DNA of 12,178 nt. Source: an uncultured Candidatus Saccharibacteria bacterium (GTDB lineage: Bacteria; Patescibacteria; Saccharimonadia; Saccharimonadales; UBA6022). Below, one piece after another: positions 6,332 to 12,065 of the stretch. The notes beneath the pieces were generated by a model. The model was not told the origin of the DNA. It did no database searches and saw nothing but the letters and a program-made list of their open reading frames with translations. How positions within the stretch are numbered: position 1 is the stretch's first letter; every line of letters begins with the position of its first letter. Made by a program: the position numbers and the translations under genes. The stretch lies in contig CAMPJF010000019.1 of the NCBI GenBank assembly GCA_946886725.1, positions 1 through 12,178 on the forward strand, written 5' to 3'.

Positions 6332-7627
6332 ATGAAACAGAAGTTGGTGAACGGGGTGCGCAAGTATTTACCGAAAGAAGCGGTGCATAGTATAGAAGAG
6401 TTGTATCGCCGCGGACGAGTCCGCTTGATTAGCTTGAAATACGGCAATCCTGCCAACAGTCTACGGGTTATCGCAGTGACGGGTACGAACGGCAAGACGA
6501 CGACTATCAATTACATCAACGAAATCTTGAAAGAGGCGGGGCATAAAACCGCCATGTTTAGCACGGCATTAATCGAAGTCAACGGCAACACGCAGCTGAA
6601 TGACCTGAACGCGACCGTTGGAACGACTGAACGTATGCAGGAGTTCTTTCGAGATGCAAAGCGGGCAGGGGTAGACTTTGTCGTCCTCGAAATCACCAGC
6701 CATGCTTTGCAGCAACACAAGCTAGACGGCGTGCCAATCGAGGTTGCGGTGATGACTAACCTGACACAGGATCATCTGGATTACCATAAAACGATGGACG
6801 AGTATGCTGCCGCCAAGGCAAAATTATTCAAGAACGAACCGAAATTTATTGTTTTAAACCGCGACGACGCATGGTTTGACTATTATAATAAGTTTCCTGC
6901 TGGCGCGTTAAAAATGAACTATGGCAAACACGTTGACGCCGAAGCGCGAATTGATTATGTCAAATTATATAAAAAGGGTAGCGAAGCTAAGCTGGTGATT
7001 GACCATCAAACAAATCTGGATTTAGCAACGGCACTGCCGGGCACTTTTAACGTTTATAATATGACCGCCGCTGCCTGCGTGGCGTATCTGCTGGGAATTA
7101 AGTTGAACGATATTGTCGAGGGCGTAGCTAATCTGGAAGGTGTTCCAGGGCGATTTGAGCGCGTTGTTGAAGGTATGGAATATGATGTGATCGTTGATTA
7201 CGCACACACACCGGATGCACTCGAGCAGCTGCTACAGGCTGCAAAAGAGACGACGAAGAACCGAATTATCCTAGTGTTCGGCGCAACGGGCGACCGCGAC
7301 AAATCGAAGCGTCCGATAATGGGCGAGATTGCTGCGCGATTAGCAGACCGAATCTTTTTGACTGACGAAGAAAGTTATAACGAGGATCCGGAGGTGATTC
7401 GCGACCAGGTCCGTGAGGGCATCGAGAATGCTGGTGCTAGCGCGATGCTCACCGAGATCCCTGATCGTCGTGAGGCGATCGAAAAGGCCTTGTCTATCGC
7501 CAAAAAAGACGACATCGTATTGATTACAGGCATGGGGCACGAACAGTACCGTATCGTGAACGGCGAGAAATTACCATGGAACGACGGTGAAGTCGTGCGT
7601 GATATTATTGCAAAAGATAAAAATTAG
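6332..7627 (+). CDS. murE: MurE-type UDP-N-acetylmuramyl peptide ligase lacking the N-terminal domain
   Basis: A Mur ligase that joins the third stem-peptide amino acid to UDP-MurNAc-L-Ala-D-Glu with ATP in the cytoplasm. The motifs are in order: P-loop GTNGKTTT (51-58), SHAL (123-126), NLTQDHLDYH (143-152), the lysine expected to be carbamylated, K162 in YAAAKAKLF, the domain-3 entry VPGRFERV (271-278), DYAHTPDAL (289-297), FGATGDRDKSKRPIM (316-330) and TGMGHEQY (399-406). At 431 residues it is about 60 shorter than typical MurE. Only some 45 residues precede the P-loop, so the UDP-MurNAc-binding first domain is missing or replaced by a short basic segment. The third-amino-acid recognition site, DNPR in diaminopimelate enzymes, reads EESYNEDP (346-353), so the added residue cannot be assumed to be diaminopimelate. 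FemAB in the same window would extend the peptide later. No terminator is clear. Confidence 0.9.
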   Translation: MKQKLVNGVRKYLPKEAVHSIEELYRRGRVRLISLKYGNPANSLRVIAVTGTNGKTTTINYINEILKEAGHKTAMFSTALIEVNGNTQLNDLNATVGTTERMQEFFRDAKRAGVDFVVLEITSHALQQHKLDGVPIEVAVMTNLTQDHLDYHKTMDEYAAAKAKLFKNEPKFIVLNRDDAWFDYYNKFPAGALKMNYGKHVDAEARIDYVKLYKKGSEAKLVIDHQTNLDLATALPGTFNVYNMTAAACVAYLLGIKLNDIVEGVANLEGVPGRFERVVEGMEYDVIVDYAHTPDALEQLLQAAKETTKNRIILVFGATGDRDKSKRPIMGEIAARLADRIFLTDEESYNEDPEVIRDQVREGIENAGASAMLTEIPDRREAIEKALSIAKKDDIVLITGMGHEQYRIVNGEKLPWNDGEVVRDIIAKDKN

Positions 7628-7753
7628 CCCTTTCGGACTAACGTGGGGTATGTGGTAGCGCTGGGTAAGTGCGCTGTATAATAGGTCCTGAAAATGGGAG
7701 AACCCCGGCAGCGCATGAGCATACCGGGGGTGAATCCCTAAAGGGGTGACTCG
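7628..7753. other. Structured intergenic region between convergent genes
   Basis: This stretch separates the convergent genes murE (plus) and 7754-8014 (minus). It has an imperfect hairpin over the murE stop (TTAG/CTAA and CC/GG, 7624-7641) and AGCGC/GCGCT (7657-7675, 9-base loop). CCCCGG (7703-7708) pairs with CCGGGG (7724-7729); read on the minus strand this stem is followed by TTCTCCCATTTTC and could terminate the minus gene. A plus-strand TATAAT lies at 7677-7682. No open frame here is supported. Confidence 0.5.
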
Positions 7754-7790
7754 TCACATACGTGAATCGTCTATACCCCTCCTCTTGTCG
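7684..7790 (+). ncRNA. Possible structured RNA resembling the ydaO (c-di-AMP) riboswitch core
   Basis: Downstream of TATAAT (7677-7682) are blocks in the order expected for a ydaO-type riboswitch: GGGAGAACC (7696-7704), a CCCCGG/CCGGGG stem, GGGGTGAATCC (7727-7737), AAGGGG (7741-7746), GTGAATCGTC (7762-7771) and CTATACCCC (7771-7779). The established consensus has GGGGGAACC, GGGGUGAAUCC, AGGG and CCGAAUCCGUCAGCUAACC. The last block departs from the consensus, lacking the full CAGCUAAC. No convincing plus-strand gene follows and the 3' part overlaps a minus-strand gene. Recorded as a weak candidate only. Confidence 0.22.
7703..7729 (-). terminator. Candidate terminator of the 7754 minus-strand gene
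   Basis: On the minus strand, CCCCGG (7729 to 7724) pairs with CCGGGG (7708 to 7703), with a small GC-TCAT-GC hairpin inside the loop. TTCTCCCATTTTC follows. It lies about 25 bases beyond the TGA at 7754. The stem is only six bases but all G-C, like the other terminators of the window. Confidence 0.45.
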
Positions 7791-8014
7791 GCAGTACGCG
7801 TCGGGTGTCCGCGATGGCGGGAATTGGCGACACGGTGCGCCAGGTGGCGCTGCTCGTTCGGATCAACATTTGCGTCGGTCCAGACGTGCTTTTCGCGTTG
7901 CTCTTCCACGGCCTTGCGGGCTGCGGCGCGCTTGGACTTGGGGAGGGAGCTGATAAGCCTCCCGTGGATATCAGTGATGATCTTATCGGTCACTGATGCC
8001 TTGTGGGTGGCCAT
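7754..8014 (-). CDS. Small basic protein of unknown function
   Basis: Not recognised. The product has 86 residues, is highly charged and has a basic C-terminal half rich in Arg and His (HRVANSRHRGHPTRTADKRR) that could bind nucleic acid. The middle, LPKSKRAAARKAVEEQREK, looks helical. There is no signal peptide, membrane helix or cysteine. The start ATG at 8014-8012 is preceded on the minus strand by GGAGGAAAG, the strongest ribosome site of the window at good spacing, so the in-frame upstream ATG near 8041 is not used here. A promoter with TTGACT, a 17-base spacer and TATTAT lies at 8097-8069, giving a leader of about 47 bases. Several plus-strand open frames overlap it, but none has comparable signals. 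Confidence 0.7.
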   Translation of the reverse strand: MATHKASVTDKIITDIHGRLISSLPKSKRAAARKAVEEQREKHVWTDANVDPNEQRHLAHRVANSRHRGHPTRTADKRRGIDDSRM

Positions 8015-8068
8015 CTTTCCTCCTATAGGGTTCTCAGGCACCGCCCGATATGGGTAGTGTCTATGTCT

Positions 8069-8097
8069 ATAATAGCACTTATGGTTAAAAAAGTCAA
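8069..8097 (-). promoter_or_regulatory. Promoter of the 7754 gene
   Basis: On the minus strand, TTGACT (8097-8092), 17 bases, TATTAT (8074-8069). The -35 box lies four bases after the TAG stop of the 8101 gene. The minus-strand sequence CTATTGACTTTT is shared with the promoter at 9111, upstream of the 8101 gene. Confidence 0.7.
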
Positions 8098-8100
8098 TAG

Positions 8101-9039
8101 CTATGCTGCAAGCGCCAGCTCGGTGGCGGCGGCTGACTGAAGAGCGAGATATTCCTCGCGGGCGGCGTATAGTTTTTGCAGCATGGCAGGGGCGGCTTTG
8201 CGAGCACGCTTAGTGTTCACGCGGAAGGCGCCGGCAAGTTCGTCGGTAGTAAAACCGGTAGTGATGACTGATTTCGGATGTGTAGATTTTTTGCGGGTCT
8301 GTTCGGCGGTGCGCTCTGAAGCTTTAATGTCGATCGGGAAGGTAACGCCGTCGAGCGTGACATACATGTCGGCACCGTGCAGGTCGTCTTCGACACTGAC
8401 GTCGGTGTCGATACTGACGCGAGGCTGCTTTTTGCCCGTTTTAGGGTCGATGATCGGATCTACTAGATTAATGCAGTTGATGATCTGATGGGCTAATACT
8501 TCTTGTTGCATGCCACGAAGGCGGGCGTCAAATTGGCCACTAAACCATTTTGCCTCTTTTTCGTAACCTACTCGGTCATTACCCCAGCGATCCCGGTTCA
8601 TGACGCCGTAAAGCGTCGTCACGGTATTGGTGACGTTACGAAAGTTCAGCGATGTATCCTGTTCGATCATGGCCTTGACCGAATGGTTAAAGCGGGCGGC
8701 GCGACCTTTCATCGCACGATATTCGCGCGGCGATGACTCGCCGGTCGTATGGAAATGGCGAATGCCCTCCAGTCCGTAAACAAAAGCTGGCAGGGTACCA
8801 ATAAGGGCGTTAAGGGCGGTCTCGGGGTTGGTTTCGGCCAGTTGTGGTTCGTAGGTATCCTCTATATCGACGTTATGGTCCATTCCGGCAAGTTCAAGGG
8901 CGGTGCGAGCCAGGGCGCGGCCGGCGGCGTAGCCTTCGTGTCGGTTATCTTGATATTCGGGTGTATCAACAAGGGAAGAGACGATCTCGGTAGCGTCGAG
9001 GTGATGGTTGGCGGGGAAATGTGCAATCGTTTCTGACAT
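8101..9039 (-). CDS. Predicted PD-(D/E)XK-fold nuclease-like protein (paralog of the 10602 product)
   Basis: No named family is recognised. The 312-residue product carries a plausible PD-(D/E)XK core in its C-terminal half: Glu180 in the helix GMQQEVLAHQ, Asp224 in SVEDDLHGAD, and Asp237-Ile-Lys239 in the strand FPIDIKASE. Glu, Asp and DxK in helix-strand-strand order are the metal-binding and catalytic residues of that superfamily. The N-terminal 110 residues are acidic and helical, and an FNHSVKAMI motif (117-125) recurs in the second paralog. There is no signal peptide or membrane helix, so it is probably cytoplasmic. ATG 9039 has no Shine-Dalgarno site, only an A-rich leader of about 37 bases. 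Its own promoter lies at 9111-9083. The coding sequence is very G+C-rich (43 of 60 bases in 8881-8940). The nuclease role is inferred from motifs; it could be a non-catalytic relative. Confidence 0.8.
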   Translation of the reverse strand: MSETIAHFPANHHLDATEIVSSLVDTPEYQDNRHEGYAAGRALARTALELAGMDHNVDIEDTYEPQLAETNPETALNALIGTLPAFVYGLEGIRHFHTTGESSPREYRAMKGRAARFNHSVKAMIEQDTSLNFRNVTNTVTTLYGVMNRDRWGNDRVGYEKEAKWFSGQFDARLRGMQQEVLAHQIINCINLVDPIIDPKTGKKQPRVSIDTDVSVEDDLHGADMYVTLDGVTFPIDIKASERTAEQTRKKSTHPKSVITTGFTTDELAGAFRVNTKRARKAAPAMLQKLYAAREEYLALQSAAATELALAA

Positions 9040-9082
9040 ATGTTTATTTTTTTGTTTTTACGCTAGCGAGTATGTTGAAAGA

Positions 9083-9111
9083 ATATTACCACAAACGGTA
9101 TGAAAAGTCAA
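9083..9111 (-). promoter_or_regulatory. Promoter of the 8101 gene
   Basis: On the minus strand, TTGACT (9111-9106), 17 bases, TAATAT (9088-9083), with an extended -10 TGG directly before the -10. The transcript would start near 9076 and give an A-rich leader, without a ribosome site, before ATG 9039. Confidence 0.7.
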
Positions 9112-9138
9112 TAGATAGAACGGCGGTGCGGAAAAAGA

Positions 9139-10179
9139 TTAATACCAGTTTTCGTGGTGGCGTTTATTGTGGATGCGTACAACGAGGCGTTCGCCAATTT
9201 TTCGCCATATAGTATAGGCGGTCGGGTTGATAGCGATGTCCCAAGCGCCGATATAATCAGTGACTTCTTTATTGAAGCTCGTTTTAAACCGGCCAATACC
9301 GTAGTGTGGATGATCGGGGTTTTTGATCTCGGCTGCGGGGGGTGATCCGCAAAAATCATGGATTGTCGAACCATTCGCCTTAGCCCATTCGATGACTCGC
9401 CACTGCAAGAGGTGGCTAGCGCCGTAGACACTGCGTTCGCGAATCGACGCACCGTCCTTGTAGGTGCTTTTAGTGCCGAAGACAACGGCATATGCGCCGG
9501 CGACAACTTGGTTGTCGACGTATGCAAAGAATAATTGCCCGCGCCCGACACTGGCATAGCGTTGCCAGAACGTTTTGTAGTAGGTGTAGTTTCGAATCCG
9601 GAATGATCCATGGGCGGTATCGGCCAGCAGGTTATACATCAACTCGCAGTTTTCATCACTAGCTTCAACTAAATGCGCGGTCACTCCATCACGTTCGGCG
9701 CGTTTGATAGCATGACGACCTTTTTGGTTGAGACTCGCCATGACCGAATCCAAGTCTGTGGAAATATCTAGCTTTACTGTGGAAAAATTCGGTTGAACTG
9801 GGGTGACTTTGAATAAGCGTAGCTTCATAAAGTCGGCTCGTGTTTCATCCGAGTCGGAAAGTTCGGGTTCAATTTTGACGGCGAAGACGCCATTTTGCTT
9901 TGCGAACGTAGTGAGATCTGCAAGAATATTATCCAGTTGGCGAACCGAAGTGATACCTGGGCCTTTGGGTAGATACCATAGCTTGCCAAGGGCAGGTACG
10001 GATTTCTCAAGAACAGTCATGACTATACTGTCAGTAACCAGATAGCGTGGGGTCCACCCGCCCAGCTTTTTTTGCTCGGCAAATTCTACGCCCTGAAAGA
10101 CGTTTCCTTGATCAGGGTTGGCAAGAATTAATTCGTTCCAATGATCGATTTCGTCGTGGTTTGCAAAGCGAATAGTCAT
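9139..10179 (-). CDS. FemAB-family peptidoglycan bridge aminoacyltransferase
   Basis: FemA/FemX/MurM-type enzymes add amino acids from aminoacyl-tRNA to the stem peptide of lipid II or UDP-MurNAc-peptide at the inner face of the membrane, building the interpeptide bridge. The 346-residue product shows the family's two acyltransferase-like halves: WTPRYLV and LWYLPKGPG near the start, IKIEPE, then QPNFSTVKLDIS and GRHAIKRAERDGV. The second half has YVDNQVVAGAYAVVFGTKSTYKDGAS, an SHLLQWRVIEWAKANG helix and the final HDFCGSPP with YGIGRFKTSFN block, which is highly typical. It lacks the long coiled-coil arm of staphylococcal FemA, as the shorter members do. The amino acid added cannot be read from sequence. 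ATG 10179 has no ribosome site; a TACAAT box ends 8 bases upstream, suggesting leaderless translation. It fits functionally with the murE gene of the window. Confidence 0.92.
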   Translation of the reverse strand: MTIRFANHDEIDHWNELILANPDQGNVFQGVEFAEQKKLGGWTPRYLVTDSIVMTVLEKSVPALGKLWYLPKGPGITSVRQLDNILADLTTFAKQNGVFAVKIEPELSDSDETRADFMKLRLFKVTPVQPNFSTVKLDISTDLDSVMASLNQKGRHAIKRAERDGVTAHLVEASDENCELMYNLLADTAHGSFRIRNYTYYKTFWQRYASVGRGQLFFAYVDNQVVAGAYAVVFGTKSTYKDGASIRERSVYGASHLLQWRVIEWAKANGSTIHDFCGSPPAAEIKNPDHPHYGIGRFKTSFNKEVTDYIGAWDIAINPTAYTIWRKIGERLVVRIHNKRHHENWY

Positions 10180-10187
10180 TACGGTCT

Positions 10188-10193
10188 ATTGTA
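10188..10193 (-). promoter_or_regulatory. -10 box of the femAB-type gene, leaderless arrangement
   Basis: TACAAT on the minus strand (10193-10188) is separated from ATG 10179 by the eight bases AGACCGTA, so transcription would begin at or next to the start codon. There is no Shine-Dalgarno site. The -35 at 17 bases (TTTTTA, 10216-10211) is poor. Confidence 0.5.
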
Positions 10194-10242
10194 CCTGACC
10201 TGTATCAGAATAAAAATGTCGTCTCGTCGGCAAATGAAAAGA

Positions 10243-10269
10243 GCCTAGCCGACGCGGAGTCGACTAGGC
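10243..10269 (-). terminator. Strong, probably bidirectional terminator
   Basis: On the minus strand GCCTAGTCGAC (10269-10259) pairs with GTCGGCTAGGC (10253-10243), 11 base pairs with one G-U, around a 5-base loop. TCTTTTC follows. On the plus strand the same stem is followed by TTTT (10270-10273). It starts right after the TAA of the 10272 gene and insulates the femAB-type gene from upstream transcription. Confidence 0.85.
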
Positions 10270-10271
10270 TT

Positions 10272-10532
10272 TTAGGTGATGCTCAGCATGAGCGTACCCA
10301 TTTCCTCTTCAAGACGAAAGAACTCGGTGCCGGTGTGGCCGGTGCAGAAAAACAGTCCGTTGACCATATTCACGCTTTCGCTAATGACACGGAAGGTTTG
10401 TTTTTCTGTGGTTCCTTCGAGATTGATGCTTTCGCATTCGAGGGTGAGTGGCGTCGCATCGAGCGTCGCCCCTACGAGTGCTTCACGAAATTCTTTCGTG
10501 AAGCGGTGGTTTGTCACAACAAACGCACGCAA
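10272..10532 (-). CDS. Small protein of unknown function, probable TTG start
   Basis: Not recognised. The product has 86 residues, begins MRAFVVTNHRFTKEF and has a mixed alpha/beta character. Hydrophobic stretches (LFFCTGHTGTEFFRL near the end) are too short for a membrane helix. An in-frame ATG exists at 10547, five codons further upstream, but no ribosome site precedes it. The bases inside that extension read GGAGGTGA (10544-10537), a perfect Shine-Dalgarno sequence five bases before TTG 10532. TTG is therefore the better start; with ATG the protein would be 91 residues. The gene has its own consensus promoter at 10605-10577 and a strong terminator directly after its stop. Strong signals for both transcription and translation suggest high expression. 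Confidence 0.75.
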   Translation of the reverse strand: MRAFVVTNHRFTKEFREALVGATLDATPLTLECESINLEGTTEKQTFRVISESVNMVNGLFFCTGHTGTEFFRLEEEMGTLMLSIT

Positions 10533-10576
10533 TACAGTCACCTCCATACGTCAAATTGGAGTATTGTATCTGAATT

Positions 10577-10605
10577 AGTATAACGTAAATTAATAGTTAT
10601 GTCAA
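10577..10605 (-). promoter_or_regulatory. Consensus promoter of the 10272 gene
   Basis: On the minus strand, TTGACA (10605-10600), 17 bases, TATACT (10582-10577). The TGA inside the -35 box is the stop codon of the upstream 10602 gene. A second -10-like box, TACAAT (10568-10563), lies downstream. Confidence 0.8.
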
Positions 10606-11474
10606 TGGCTGACAAGTGTCTGACGCAGTTCGGCGTATTTTTGTTTTACCATGTTATTGATACGAGGCTGTTCTCGCAGGCGCGCTTCTTCGGTGACGCG
10701 GCCGATCTTATCAGGGATAAAGTCGCTCTTATTATATCCAGTCCAAATGATGAGGTGGGTGTCTGGGGTGGTGATATGGTTTCTTTCGCGCCAAGCATCA
10801 CGATCTAGCTGTGCTTTGATCGCCGCCTCTTCGGAAGCCTTACCATCAATAGTCATTTCGATGCCATTACGGAACTGAGCGATATAATCGATTCCACGCA
10901 GCTCATCCTCAACGGAAGTATCTAAGATTTCAGGTTCGCCAGGAAGGTGAAAAAGATTTGCTTCGAGGGCAAGTTCTTGCTCCATGCCGGGTTTAATTCG
11001 TCGGTTGATTTGATTTAGGAGGTTACTATCGTATCCGTTAACCGCTAGTGTGTTTTTTAGCATTCCCTCTAGGTTGGCGGGTGTTGTCGAGGAGTGATTG
11101 TTGATCAACTGTTTAAGGTGGTGGTTGAACGGGATAATCTTGCGCTTATTATCCTGCGGGTTACCAATTTTTTGATCAAGATTATCAAGACCTTCCTTTA
11201 AATCGGGAAGATCGGCAATAATTTCGTTATACATTGGACTGTACGGGAGTGATTCGTACTTGCCGGGCTGCGCATTAATCGCGCGAGCAGTACGGGCGAT
11301 TGTTTGTTGCATGACAAAACGCGCAAGGCCAGGCGCGGGATTTTGTAGCTGGTCGCCAAATTCGGCGTGCGCCCGTTTACGTTGCTCTAGGAAGGCATCT
11401 GTGCGCTGAAGAGCGACAGTATAATCTTTTGCTAGTCGAGGTTCTGTTGGGAATGGTATTTGTTTTTCGCGCAT
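10602..11474 (-). CDS. Predicted PD-(D/E)XK-fold nuclease-like protein (paralog of the 8101 product)
   Basis: No named family is recognised. The 290-residue product has Glu167 in GMEQELALE, Asp196 in TSVEDELRGID, and Asp210-Gly-Lys212 in MTIDGKASEE, matching Glu180, Asp224 and DxK of the 8101 product. FNHHLKQLI (116-124) matches FNHSVKAMI there at nearly the same residue number, so the two appear homologous over most of their length while strongly diverged. The segment after the DxK motif (THLIIWTGYNKSDF) looks like a further core strand and helix. The open frame extends upstream to 11516, but the promoter (TTGACA 11529-11524, TAGTAT 11506-11501) predicts transcription from about 11494. The ATG at 11474-11472 is therefore the first usable start; the upstream extension covers the -10 box. 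Its ribosome site is weak (AAGAG). Catalytic activity is inferred from motifs only. Confidence 0.8.
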   Translation of the reverse strand: MREKQIPFPTEPRLAKDYTVALQRTDAFLEQRKRAHAEFGDQLQNPAPGLARFVMQQTIARTARAINAQPGKYESLPYSPMYNEIIADLPDLKEGLDNLDQKIGNPQDNKRKIIPFNHHLKQLINNHSSTTPANLEGMLKNTLAVNGYDSNLLNQINRRIKPGMEQELALEANLFHLPGEPEILDTSVEDELRGIDYIAQFRNGIEMTIDGKASEEAAIKAQLDRDAWRERNHITTPDTHLIIWTGYNKSDFIPDKIGRVTEEARLREQPRINNMVKQKYAELRQTLVSH

Positions 11475-11500
11475 AAAGTGCTCTTTTAATTTGTATTCGA

Positions 11501-11529
11501 ATACTAACATATGCATGATAAAATGTCAA
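11501..11529 (-). promoter_or_regulatory. Promoter of the 10602 gene
   Basis: On the minus strand, TTGACA (11529-11524), 17 bases, TAGTAT (11506-11501). It stands back to back with the plus-strand promoter at 11541. It decides the start of the 10602 gene, because upstream in-frame ATG codons lie in or before the promoter. Confidence 0.8.
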
Positions 11530-11540
11530 GTGCCATGCGG

Positions 11541-11549
11541 TGGTATAAT
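11541..11549 (+). promoter_or_regulatory. Extended -10 promoter of the 11557 gene, leaderless arrangement
   Basis: TGG TATAAT (11541-11549), a full consensus extended -10, ends seven bases before ATG 11557. The intervening AGAGTTA holds no ribosome site. No good -35 is seen. Confidence 0.6.
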
Positions 11550-11556
11550 AGAGTTA

Positions 11557-11994
11557 ATGAATGAGACTATGATTACAGAACAGGATATACGAGGAACAAA
11601 TGACACCGGTCTAACGACTGAATATTCTTGGAATGTCGGTAAAGCCGTCGCCGATTGGCTACCAACGGCGGGTAATGTCGTTGTCTTGTATGTACCTGCG
11701 GGTCTGTCGACCGCACAGGCGATTATTGAGGGCCTGCGTCTGCAGGGTCGCAGTGTCGTCGATGGTGGTGTTGGCGACAGGGATGCGGCGGTTGCGCACG
11801 TAAAAACCAGCGGATTATCCGGCGCTATTGTCGTTGGGGTCCAAGATTCGACAGGCATCGTCAGTATCCAGCTATACAAAGATGACGGCTGTCTGATTGA
11901 TCGACAATCTGGATTGCTTGAGATCGCGGAGTTAGTTGATGCGGGTAATTTTGTCCCTGCGGCTGTAAAGGGCGAGCTGACGGCAATCGCATAG
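11557..11994 (+). CDS. Stand-alone phosphohexomutase (PMM/PGM) domain I homolog, apparently non-catalytic
   Basis: The 145-residue product resembles the first alpha/beta domain of phosphomannomutase/phosphoglucomutase enzymes. It has DIRGTNDTGLT (10-20, matching the usual YDIRG start), VGKAVADWL (27-35), a VVVLYVPAGLST strand-turn (41-52) where active enzymes have a D.R.SS-type motif, IIEGLRLQGRSVVDGG (56-71), and GAIVVGVQDSTG (89-100). Active enzymes carry the phosphoserine loop TASHNP at that last place; here it is replaced and no SHNP is present. Domains II-IV are absent: the frame ends at 11994 and a new promoter follows. Complete enzymes have about 450 residues. The product is probably a decayed or repurposed domain, perhaps a regulator or scaffold. 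ATG 11557 is chosen because the promoter box ends seven bases upstream; an in-frame ATG at 11491 would lie before transcription starts. Confidence 0.75.
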   Translation: MNETMITEQDIRGTNDTGLTTEYSWNVGKAVADWLPTAGNVVVLYVPAGLSTAQAIIEGLRLQGRSVVDGGVGDRDAAVAHVKTSGLSGAIVVGVQDSTGIVSIQLYKDDGCLIDRQSGLLEIAELVDAGNFVPAAVKGELTAIA

Positions 11995-12030
11995 CGATAT
12001 TGTCCACCTCTGTTAATTAAGCTGTATGTA

Positions 12031-12058
12031 TTGACATATACACTAAAATGTGTATAAT
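12031..12058 (+). promoter_or_regulatory. Strong promoter of the gene at 12066, leaderless arrangement
   Basis: TTGACA (12031-12036), 16 bases, TATAAT (12053-12058), with a TG directly before the -10. Only seven bases separate the -10 from ATG 12066 and no ribosome site is present. Confidence 0.7.
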
Positions 12059-12065
12059 GTTGTTT

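Noticed and set aside
7746..8057. Plus-strand frames opposite the 7754 gene, considered as targets of the riboswitch-like RNA
   Set aside because: No ribosome site, Cys/Arg/Ser-rich translations typical of antisense frames, and the minus strand has a strong promoter and Shine-Dalgarno site.
9108..9611. Second minus-strand frame overlapping the femAB-type gene
   Set aside because: It lies in another frame of a gene with clear FemAB motifs and has a Ser/Thr/Pro-rich, unstructured translation.
11995..12065. Continuation of the mutase after a frameshift
   Set aside because: No frame in this stretch resembles later mutase domains, and a consensus promoter for a different gene occupies it.
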